64,000 bases of DNA from an uncultured Flavobacteriaceae bacterium (GTDB lineage Bacteria > Bacteroidota > Bacteroidia > Flavobacteriales > Flavobacteriaceae). Numbering within the stretch: the stretch's first letter is position 1; every line of letters starts with the position of its first letter. Shown in pieces: positions 57,403 to 64,000 of the stretch. The DNA lies in NCBI GenBank assembly GCA_938020445.1, contig CALIIC010000080.1, positions 1 through 64,000 of the forward strand, written 5' to 3'. The notes under the pieces are model-generated. The model did not search any database, had not been told where the DNA came from, and saw only the letters and a list, made by a program, of their open reading frames with translations. The position numbers were made by a program, and so were the translations under genes.

Positions 57403-58555
57403 GGGTACGCCAATAGTAGTCGTGGCTTTTGATAGGCCCAAATCGCTGAGACGTGTTTTAAAGTCCTTGTCCGAAGCAAGTTATGAACTTCAAGATATTG
57501 ACTTGATTATTAGTATTGATCATGCACCTCATAATCAAGAAGTATTGGAAGTTGCCAATTCTTTCGATTGGAAATTTGGAGAAAAAATTGTGAAGTACGC
57601 CAAAACGAACCTAGGCTTGCGAAAACACATTATTAACTGTGCCTCCTTGGCCATAGAATATGGCAGTGTTATTATTCTTGAAGATGATTTGTACGTTTCA
57701 CCCAATTTTTATTCGTACAGTACGCAAGCCCTTAGTTTCGCGGAGGAAAGACAAGAGATTGGTGGGGTTTCTCTCTACAACCATCGCACAAATGTACATA
57801 AGAGTAGAAATTTTGAGCCCACATATGATTCCTACGACAATTGGTATTTTCAGTTTGCCTCCTCTTGGGGACAGGCATGGACTAAAAATCAGGTTGCCGA
57901 TTTCCTTGAATGGTATGAGCAAACACCTAATATTTCCAACACAAAATCAATTCCTAAAAACGTACGCGCCTGGTCTGATAAATCATGGTTGAAATACTTT
58001 ATAGCTTTTTTAATAGAGAAGGATAAGTACTTCATTTACCCTAAAGTATCATTGACCACCAATTTTAGCGACAAAGGAACACATGTTGGAGTTGACAGTA
58101 CTGCATTTCAGGTACCACTTTTAACCGTGAGCAAAAAAAAATATAAATTTAGTGAGCTTTCGGACTCAAAATGTGTTTATAATGCATTTTTCGAAAACCA
58201 ACATCTTCATAACTATTTAAACATTGAAAAGGAAGATCTTTCCACAGATTTATACGGGTATCGGGATCAATATGACACCCGGTATGTGTTAACATCGTCG
58301 ATATTGGATTATAAGATGATCAAACAATTTGGAAGAAGTCTAAAGCCGCACGAAAACAATATTATTTTCGATATTGAAGGAAATGATTTTTTTTTATATG
58401 ACACATTGGAGAAAGTAATCAATCCCGCGGTCAAAAATCGTTTTAGAGAAATTACATACCAAATCAAACATTTGAACTTGTCCGATGCCAAGTATCTTTT
58501 TCAGAATTTACTACAACAACGGATTAAAGGAATTTTGTCAAAAATCTTTGGTTAG
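57395..58555 (+). CDS. GT-A glycosyltransferase
   Basis: Probable glycosyltransferase of 386 residues. The N-terminus PIVVVAFDRPKSLRRVLKSLSEA and DIDLIISIDHAPHNQ is GT2-like, the DxD equivalent is VIILEDDLYVSPNFY near residue 95, and WYFQFASSWGQAWTKNQVADFLEWYEQTP plus AWSDKSWLKYF follow as the acceptor side. This pattern resembles GNT-I-like sugar transferases seen in other capsule loci. It overlaps the acetyltransferase gene by 8 bp and ends 3 bp before the convergent gene at 58559. Confidence 0.78.
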   Translation: MDKGTPIVVVAFDRPKSLRRVLKSLSEASYELQDIDLIISIDHAPHNQEVLEVANSFDWKFGEKIVKYAKTNLGLRKHIINCASLAIEYGSVIILEDDLYVSPNFYSYSTQALSFAEERQEIGGVSLYNHRTNVHKSRNFEPTYDSYDNWYFQFASSWGQAWTKNQVADFLEWYEQTPNISNTKSIPKNVRAWSDKSWLKYFIAFLIEKDKYFIYPKVSLTTNFSDKGTHVGVDSTAFQVPLLTVSKKKYKFSELSDSKCVYNAFFENQHLHNYLNIEKEDLSTDLYGYRDQYDTRYVLTSSILDYKMIKQFGRSLKPHENNIIFDIEGNDFFLYDTLEKVINPAVKNRFREITYQIKHLNLSDAKYLFQNLLQQRIKGILSKIFG

Positions 58556-58558
58556 TTA

Positions 58559-59539
58559 TTAAATAACGGTTTTCTCATTTATTCCGCCTATATCTGCGGC
58601 GGTTTGACTAAAAGAACTATGATGTGAACCGCAGATATGATTTGTTTTTGACAAACAATACAAATCTACTACAGCCTCCTTAATGGCTTGAGCATCATTT
58701 CTACTATAACTGGTCAAATCTTGGGTGATTATTTTGCTGCCATAGGAATCGATAAGCTCTTCCTTGGTCTTTACATCGTCGGTAGAAAGGAAAAAGTTTG
58801 TTTCAGAATTTTTCTGGAGTCCTTCGTCGATTACGGCAATAAACTTTTCAGTAGTACTAGCACTCTTGGCTACCGTATGATCGGTTTTTCGAATATGCAG
58901 TCCCAAAGTATGAAGGTCATACTTTTTAGTGATTTCAGCTATTTTAGAAGCCAAACCCTTTAACGGTATAAAAGCCGCGTACGAGTTTTCCAACGGATAC
59001 ATTCTAAAACAACAGGCTATATAAACATCATCTTTACCAGCAAACTGTTCTTGAAACAAACTTCGTGCTTTGGGAACAAAAACTGCATCCATTTCACTAG
59101 TGGTCAAATTTAGGTGACCACTCGAATTATAAATATCGCCTAATTCCTCATTCGTAATAATGCGGTTAAAAGAAATCGCATTAATTTTTGCCGCAACGCC
59201 CTTTTGTTCCTTGTTAAGTTCTTTTTTTATGGCGATCGCTTTTAGCTTCGCTTTTAAATAACCGTCTTTTTTCTCCGTATTTATTTTAAAAGTTTTGTCC
59301 TCTCTTTTTCCCAATTTGACTAGATTTGTCTCAGGAAAACCTCGGGGACAATCGAGTATCGTCAGGTTAAAACCCGATATAACCGGAGTTTCAAATAATT
59401 CGAAAAAAGAACAATTCAAAGTTTCATCCAAAGTCCAAATGATGGTTAAATCTTTTTTAAGTTCTTTGCAAATGCTGAAAAAGGAGTCAACGGTTCGCAT
59501 TCTATTACATAAACCTCCAACAGGCCTTAAATAAATCAT
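58559..59539 (-). CDS. Probable NodZ/fucosyltransferase-like GT-B enzyme
   Basis: 326-residue protein on the strand opposite to the rest of the locus. The start LRPVGGLCNRMRTVDSFF, the central LGLHIRKTDHT (compare the HxRR/TD motif of alpha-1,6-fucosyltransferases), FFLSTDD and the late ICGSHHSSFSQTAADIGG match the three motifs of the GT23/GT65-type fold, to which rhizobial NodZ belongs. The gmd and fcl genes upstream would supply GDP-fucose, which supports a fucosyltransferase role. Overall similarity looks distant, so the call rests on motifs and context. A TAnnTTTG box lies 32 bp upstream. Confidence 0.55.
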   Translation of the reverse strand: MIYLRPVGGLCNRMRTVDSFFSICKELKKDLTIIWTLDETLNCSFFELFETPVISGFNLTILDCPRGFPETNLVKLGKREDKTFKINTEKKDGYLKAKLKAIAIKKELNKEQKGVAAKINAISFNRIITNEELGDIYNSSGHLNLTTSEMDAVFVPKARSLFQEQFAGKDDVYIACCFRMYPLENSYAAFIPLKGLASKIAEITKKYDLHTLGLHIRKTDHTVAKSASTTEKFIAVIDEGLQKNSETNFFLSTDDVKTKEELIDSYGSKIITQDLTSYSRNDAQAIKEAVVDLYCLSKTNHICGSHHSSFSQTAADIGGINEKTVI

Positions 59540-59570
59540 ACTTTAAAACAGTTTAAATATTAAGAGAGTG

Positions 59571-59578
59571 CAAATCTA
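59571..59578 (-). promoter_or_regulatory. Putative -7 box for NodZ-like gene
   Basis: CAAATCTA is TAGATTTG on the minus strand, fitting TAnnTTTG, 32 bp upstream of the ATG at 59539. No clear -33 element. Confidence 0.4.
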
Positions 59579-59627
59579 AACGAAATAATTACTTGCTACC
59601 TTAAATAAAATAGGACTTCTATTCGTT

Positions 59628-59635
59628 TAACTTTG
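59628..59635 (+). promoter_or_regulatory. Putative -7 box for wzy-like gene
   Basis: TAACTTTG fits TAnnTTTG and lies 39 bp upstream of the ATG at 59675. With the divergent box at 59571 it makes a compact two-way promoter region. Confidence 0.4.
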
Positions 59636-59674
59636 AATAACGAAAGTAAACCTATTTTTATTACAACTTAAACA

Positions 59675-60868
59675 ATGAATAGTATTCTTACCTCAATTAA
59701 AAAAATCGGCACCTTTCCATGCCTTATTATTTTGGGGTTTTTCCTAGATCCTTTCAATGTGGGGCACCTTTTTGGATATATTCTGCTTGGCTTTTTTGTG
59801 ATTTATAAAGAGCTCCTAAAGTCTTTACTTGATTTTGATGTCTTTTTATTATTCCTTTTTTCCCTGGTGTACGCACTATTCTATAGTTTCAATCCAGAAA
59901 AGGGAACGCAGTATATTTTAATTTACTTGATTTTCCCGGCTTCCTTTTACCTCTTTGGAAAGTATATTACCAAATCTGTATCTAATTACAAAGAGTTGTT
60001 TTATGTTTTGGTAGTGCTTGGGGTCGTCTTTTCCTTATTGGGGCTTTTGTCAACTGGCTATGACATTCTAACCAACGGTTTTGTCCAAACGAAACGAAAC
60101 GTTAGTAAAATATGGGGAGGAAATCGCATCAATGCAACCGGAATGGCGGCATATCTCTTTGCAAATATGTGCATCCCGGCAATTATCATGTTTGGTTTCA
60201 ATAGAAGAAAACTTTGGTTCAATGCCTTGATCGGGGTTATTTATATCCTCACCTTCATTTGTGTCTTAAGACTAGGAAGCCGTACCCAATTGGGTATTTC
60301 TTTGATTACCCTGATTATTTCGCTGGTTTATAAAATGTCATCAATGTCGGCAGTCAAAAACATTGCGCTCATAGGCGTGCTTTTTATTGGTGTCAACCTT
60401 GGCTTTAGTTATATTAGTTTGGATAAAGATTCTGATTTATTGGCATCTTATGCAACCCGTATGGATAGTAAGAAATACGGCGCTGCAACAGCGGGAGGTA
60501 GAACTGAGCGATGGGAAAAATCTATCATAAATCTGGTAGAGGAGCCACTTGGGTGGCCAGTAGAGCAGTTTGGCTTTTCGCACAATATGTGGCTAGATGC
60601 TGCTAGAATAGGAGGTACTATAGGCTTTATTCTACTTCTCTTGTTTAGTATTAAATCCGTTTTAAAAACAAAAAAAATACTAATGTATAAATTCGTTGAT
60701 CGAGAGTTCAAAAATGTTGCATTATTATATTCCATAGCATTTCTGTTACAGTTTTTTGTAGAGCCGACATTAGATGGTTCTTTTAACCTTTTTGTTTTTT
60801 TCTGCCTTTTTCAAGGCGTATTGAACATGGGTGTAGCATACGCAGATAAAGGGCATTCCTTACAATAA
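59675..60868 (+). CDS. O-antigen/capsule polymerase (Wzy-like)
   Basis: Inner-membrane protein of 397 residues with about ten to twelve hydrophobic segments and a large polar loop near residues 255-310 (DSDLLASYATRMDSKKYGAATAGGRTERWEK, then GWPVEQFGFSHNMWLDAARIGG). The GGRTERW and HNMWLD motifs are typical of O-antigen ligase/polymerase (Wzy/WaaL) families. In a locus with a Wzx flippase the polymerase role is more likely than ligase. Sequence divergence in this class is high, so identity rests on topology and context. Confidence 0.8.
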   Translation: MNSILTSIKKIGTFPCLIILGFFLDPFNVGHLFGYILLGFFVIYKELLKSLLDFDVFLLFLFSLVYALFYSFNPEKGTQYILIYLIFPASFYLFGKYITKSVSNYKELFYVLVVLGVVFSLLGLLSTGYDILTNGFVQTKRNVSKIWGGNRINATGMAAYLFANMCIPAIIMFGFNRRKLWFNALIGVIYILTFICVLRLGSRTQLGISLITLIISLVYKMSSMSAVKNIALIGVLFIGVNLGFSYISLDKDSDLLASYATRMDSKKYGAATAGGRTERWEKSIINLVEEPLGWPVEQFGFSHNMWLDAARIGGTIGFILLLLFSIKSVLKTKKILMYKFVDREFKNVALLYSIAFLLQFFVEPTLDGSFNLFVFFCLFQGVLNMGVAYADKGHSLQ

Positions 60869-60909
60869 TTTTCTGTGATAATCGATTAGTATTTAAACGT
60901 AGTACCATC

Positions 60910-61776
60910 TTGAAAAACATCGCCATCTTACTAACGTGCTTTAATAGAAAGGATAAAACCATTGCTGCTTTACAGCATTTATTCGAAGCACATTCAACCA
61001 CACATCCTGAACTTGAATTAGACGTGTATCTTACCGACGATGGCTCTACCGATGGTACATCGGAAGCAGTGAAACAGCGTTTCCCCGATGTAACCATCTT
61101 ACAGGGCGATGGAAACCTATTTTGGGCCGGAGGCATGCGCAATTCTTGGAATGAGGCACTCAAGAAATCTTATGATGGTTTTTTATTGTTAAACGATGAT
61201 ACCAATGTGTATGAAAATGTGTTCGAACAATTAATGAGCACACATCAGGAGTGTACTCGTACCCAAGGTTCGGGAGGTATTTATATTGGTTCAACAAAAG
61301 ATGCCGATTCAGGAAACTTCACCTACGGGGGTGCTTCTTTCAGAAATCGTTTCTTGTTTAAGTATGAATTTTTGCAGCCAAATGGCGCTGTTCAATCCTG
61401 TGAATTGGGTAATGCGAATATTATGTTGGTGTCCAACGATGCGGTTGACAGAGTGGGTATACTTTCCGAGGGGTATCGGCATGGGGTAGCGGACTACGAT
61501 TATACACTAAAGGCTTTAAATAAAAAAATTCCTTTGTTAATACCGCCGGCATTCTGCGGAACATGTTCTCATGACCATAGCGACATCTATGAGACGTTCG
61601 CCAAAAAACCAATTAAAGAACGCTATCGCCTTTTAAAGCATCCGTTAGGGCTCGATTTTAATTCGAACCTACTGTTAATGCGACGGCACTTTCCACTGCG
61701 TGTTCCTTTCGTAGTTGCCGCGGCACTTTTAAAGGTCATTTTCCCCCGAGTATATGTAAAAGGAAGAGGTAAATAG
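60910..61776 (+). CDS. Glycosyltransferase family 2
   Basis: GT2 enzyme of 288 residues resembling rhamnosyltransferase-like GT2 proteins. Visible motifs are IAILLTCFNRKDKTIAALQHL, YLTDDGSTDGT, WAGGMRNSWNEAL and the DxD segment FLLLNDDTNVYE, then ADYDYTLKAL as the ED-type catalytic stretch. The start is TTG at 60910: there is no ATG or GTG in frame upstream, and the Lys-Asn-Ile-Ala strand must be included. It follows the wzy-like gene after a 41-bp gap in the same direction. Confidence 0.87.
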   Translation: MKNIAILLTCFNRKDKTIAALQHLFEAHSTTHPELELDVYLTDDGSTDGTSEAVKQRFPDVTILQGDGNLFWAGGMRNSWNEALKKSYDGFLLLNDDTNVYENVFEQLMSTHQECTRTQGSGGIYIGSTKDADSGNFTYGGASFRNRFLFKYEFLQPNGAVQSCELGNANIMLVSNDAVDRVGILSEGYRHGVADYDYTLKALNKKIPLLIPPAFCGTCSHDHSDIYETFAKKPIKERYRLLKHPLGLDFNSNLLLMRRHFPLRVPFVVAAALLKVIFPRVYVKGRGK

Positions 61777-61834
61777 ATGATAAATAGCCCTTAAATTGGG
61801 ATTATCAAAAAAAAATGAACATGAAATATTCGAT

Positions 61835-62869
61835 ATGAAAAAATACATAGCCACCTGGGTTTACTTAGATTCACCTGAAGAAAAAAGCAAGTATCCGAAC
61901 ACCGGCGGGGATTCTACTTCGCCTGCGTTTCAAGCCGTTTATTGGCGCTGTATTGTTTTGTTTTATGAGACTTCTCTTCGCTTTCATAAAGATGTTCATC
62001 ATATTTTCTTTACTAACACAGACACTTTGCCTACCGTAGATGGGCTTGATATTGCTGATTTTTTCAAAAAAAACAACGTAGAAGTAGTCCCTCTGAAAAA
62101 CCGCTATCCCCTACCCCAAAACTATTTTGGAAGCTTTAGAAATCAGTTTTTCGAATTTTCAATTATCGAATACATAGCGAAAATAATGGAGGATAGCGAT
62201 ATGCTGATTTTACTTGACTCGGACTGTGTATTTTCAAAGTCTTTTCAGCCTGGTTTCGACGCACTCTCCTCGCATGAAGCCACCGCGATGACCTATGTTG
62301 TTGATTACGATGAAAAGTATGAAATACATGGACTTACAGGAGAAGACATGCGGCAACTTTCAGCAGAATTGGGGCTTCAGTTAGATACACTTCCGCATTA
62401 CTCTGGTGGGGAATTGCTTTTTGCAAAAGGTAGTTTTTTCAAATATGTTGCCGAAGATTTTGCCTCCCTTTACGATGACCTTATGATTCGGCATAAAGAA
62501 AACAGGTTGAAGTTTAATGAAGAGGCGCATGTACTCAGTTATTATTACTACCGGTTAAATTCAGTAATCGGTGGAATGGATAGCTACATAAAAAGAATGT
62601 GGACCAACCGGAATTATTTTAGAAATGTAGATAAGGATGACCATCTGCGAACCATATGGCATTTACCTAATGAGAAAAGGCTTGGCATTCAAAATCTATT
62701 CGAACGTATTAAAAACGGTCAAAGTCTAAAATCAATGCCACAGGAAGAATACACAGCGCTTCTAAAAGAAAGTTTACTTTTGGCTTCCAATCATAAGCTA
62801 GACTACTATAAAGTTTTTAAAAACAGTGTAAACAAATTATTACGCACACTTAAGATCATTGGTAAATGA
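61835..62869 (+). CDS. Unknown glycan-locus protein with DxD-like motif
   Basis: I do not recognise the family of this 344-residue protein. It has no signal peptide or membrane span. The sequence KYIATWVYLDSPEEKSKYPNTGG at the start, FFTNTDTLPTV, MLILLDSDCVFSKSF (a DSD metal-type motif) and AEDFASLYDDLMIRHKENRLKFNEEAHVLSYYYY suggest a GT-A-like fold, with acceptor contacts in the second half. I use the ATG at 61835; a TTG 13 codons upstream is less likely. Its stop overlaps the start of the next glycosyltransferase gene (ATGA), so it belongs to the same unit and is probably a transferase too. Confidence 0.6.
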   Translation: MKKYIATWVYLDSPEEKSKYPNTGGDSTSPAFQAVYWRCIVLFYETSLRFHKDVHHIFFTNTDTLPTVDGLDIADFFKKNNVEVVPLKNRYPLPQNYFGSFRNQFFEFSIIEYIAKIMEDSDMLILLDSDCVFSKSFQPGFDALSSHEATAMTYVVDYDEKYEIHGLTGEDMRQLSAELGLQLDTLPHYSGGELLFAKGSFFKYVAEDFASLYDDLMIRHKENRLKFNEEAHVLSYYYYRLNSVIGGMDSYIKRMWTNRNYFRNVDKDDHLRTIWHLPNEKRLGIQNLFERIKNGQSLKSMPQEEYTALLKESLLLASNHKLDYYKVFKNSVNKLLRTLKIIGK

Positions 62870-64000
62870 AACCAATAATTTATCACTTTACCAATATCGC
62901 ACCGCTGTATCGAAAAAAGCTATGGGAAACCTTGTTGCAAAGCAATGCTTTTGATTTTATCAATTTTTTTGGCAACAACAATAGCGCTGGTATAAAGACC
63001 ATCGATTTTGATCAGAAAATTTTCAAAGAGCAAAGTTCCAAATTGCGTCCGCTTAAAAACAGATGGGTAAAGGGAAAGTACTTAATTTGGCAAAGCGGCA
63101 TTCTTGGCAGAGTATTGTTCGACAAGGTAGATATGGTCATTATTCTAGGTGAATTTATTGTAATCTCTAACTGGTTGGTGGCTCTGATTTGTAGAACAAG
63201 AGGGATTAAACTTGTTTTTAGAGGCCATGGTATGTACGGGAATGAAGGACCCTTAAAACTCTTTTTCAGAAAAACATATTACCGTTTGGCAAATGCACAC
63301 TTACTCTATGAAAGGCGTTCAAAAAAAATAATGATTGGGCAGGGTTTTAAGGAAGAGAACCTACATGTTTATTTTAATAGTTTGGATTATGATACGCACA
63401 AAGCATTGCGTATCGTTAACCAAAATCTTGATAAGAGGAGCGTTTTTTCATTTTTTTCAGAACCCAAGTTGCTCACTTTTATCTTTGTCGGTAGGCTGAC
63501 GAAGGTAAAAAAAATAGATATGTTGATCAAAGCCATTTCCCGTCTAAAAGAAAGGGGGCATAAAGTGAATCTGCTACTAATTGGGGATGGTACTGAAAAA
63601 GAAATACTGGAGAACTTAGCTTCAACAACCTTGACCGAAAGGTCCTATCACTTTTTTGGTGCCTGCTACGACGAAAATGAACTTGGAAAGTATCTAGCTA
63701 CATCCGATTTGTGTGTTTCCCCAGGAAATGTAGGACTTACAGCAATTCACAGTCTTAGCTCAGGGACTCCCGTATGTACCCACAGCAGTTTTGAAAATCA
63801 AATGCCTGAAGTAGAAGCCCTGGAAGAGGGAAAATCCGGTGTCTTTTTCAAAGAGAACAATCTCGACGATATGGTAGATCAACTCGATCAATGGATAAGT
63901 TCAGGTACTAAAAACAAAGAAGAAATTCGCAATGCATGTTTCCAAGTAATCGATGATTATTACAACCCTTATTATCAAGAAAAAGTAATTGCCAACCTTG
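62866..64000 (+). CDS. Glycosyltransferase family 4, cut by the window edge
   Basis: Partial gene running off the right edge; 378 codons are visible. It starts ATG at 62866, overlapping the previous stop by 4 bp. The protein begins MKPIIYHFTNIAPLYRKKLW and has a GT-B layout: an N-terminal Rossmann half with VDMVIILGEFIVISNWLVAL and KLVFRGHGMYG, then the C-terminal half with FIFVGRLTKVKKIDMLIKAI, LLIGDGTEKEILENLA, YHFFGAC and the nucleotide-sugar segment YLATSDLCVSPGNVGLTAIHSLSSGTPV. The E(x7)E motif typical of GT4 appears altered to Gly-Leu-Thr-Ala-Ile-His, which is a known variation. Retaining transferase acting on the polysaccharide repeat unit. Confidence 0.88.
   Translation, partial: MKPIIYHFTNIAPLYRKKLWETLLQSNAFDFINFFGNNNSAGIKTIDFDQKIFKEQSSKLRPLKNRWVKGKYLIWQSGILGRVLFDKVDMVIILGEFIVISNWLVALICRTRGIKLVFRGHGMYGNEGPLKLFFRKTYYRLANAHLLYERRSKKIMIGQGFKEENLHVYFNSLDYDTHKALRIVNQNLDKRSVFSFFSEPKLLTFIFVGRLTKVKKIDMLIKAISRLKERGHKVNLLLIGDGTEKEILENLASTTLTERSYHFFGACYDENELGKYLATSDLCVSPGNVGLTAIHSLSSGTPVCTHSSFENQMPEVEALEEGKSGVFFKENNLDDMVDQLDQWISSGTKNKEEIRNACFQVIDDYYNPYYQEKVIANL

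Noticed and set aside
1-64000. Mobile element or prophage carrying the GC-rich gene
   Set aside because: I saw no integrase, transposase, tRNA attachment site or flanking direct repeats; transfer of the module is inferred from composition only.

Overview
The window reads as a chromosomal segment of a marine-type member of Bacteroidota, most likely Flavobacteriaceae. The evidence is a type IX secretion (T9SS) C-terminal sorting domain, many lipoproteins with short Leu-rich signal peptides, DUF5606, DUF2853 and head-GIN families, GH20, GH31 and GlgE glycan enzymes, moderately AT-rich DNA, and several TAnnTTTG promoter boxes of the Bacteroidota type. I saw no rRNA, tRNA, CRISPR array, insertion sequence or phage gene.

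Layout. (1) 223-2269 (-): tRNA maturation genes (cca, tsaC-like). (2) 2490-8023: a glycan-decoration island with an FkbM methyltransferase, a NeuB-like nonulosonate synthase lacking the usual SAF domain, a NeuA cytidylyltransferase fused to a KdsC-type phosphatase, a protein carrying both bacterial sialyltransferase motifs, and two GT2 glycosyltransferases. The three (-) genes could make a 9-phosphorylated sialic or Kdn-type sugar, dephosphorylate it, activate it with CMP and transfer it. (3) 8511-10906: housekeeping genes dapD, ruvX, def and a DUF5606 gene. (4) 11246-23170: mostly (-) strand catabolic and stress genes: GH20 hexosaminidase, SGNH hydrolase, alpha/beta esterase, GlpF-type channel, serine hydrolase with TPRs, DUF1801, VOC, SMP-30, Tat-exported sugar isomerase family protein, DinB-like protein, MsrB and a collagen-like lipoprotein, with DUF2853 and mazG on (+). 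(5) 23371-32263 (+): an alpha-glucan cassette, glgE - maltokinase - glgB - GH31, followed by an M48 lipoprotein protease. No trehalose synthase is present. (6) 32334-36662: an MFS transporter, then on (-) an ECF sigma factor, a membrane-anchored putative anti-sigma factor and two predicted beta-solenoid surface proteins. (7) 37326-42770: one 1814-residue secreted protein, a copper-radical (galactose oxidase-like, AA5) enzyme with all expected active-site residues, then a LamG domain, about ten Ig-like repeats and a T9SS sorting domain. Its catalytic and LamG part is strikingly GC-rich, while its signal peptide, most repeats and C-terminus are not. (8) 42889-64000: a Wzx/Wzy-type surface polysaccharide locus with two UDP-sugar epimerase/dehydrogenase pairs (GlcA/GalA and GalNAcA types), a deacetylase, a beta-helix lipoprotein with a long acidic linker, GDP-fucose synthesis (gmd, fcl), flippase, polymerase, two left-handed beta-helix acyltransferases and at least five known or probable glycosyltransferases. 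The last, a GT4 gene, runs off the right edge.

Overall, two surface-glycan gene sets frame a core of sugar-storage and sugar-scavenging genes. The most unusual objects are the GC-mosaic copper-radical oxidase, the compact nonulosonate cassette and the beta-helix lipoprotein inside the capsule locus. Functions are assigned from motifs read by eye; no database search was run.
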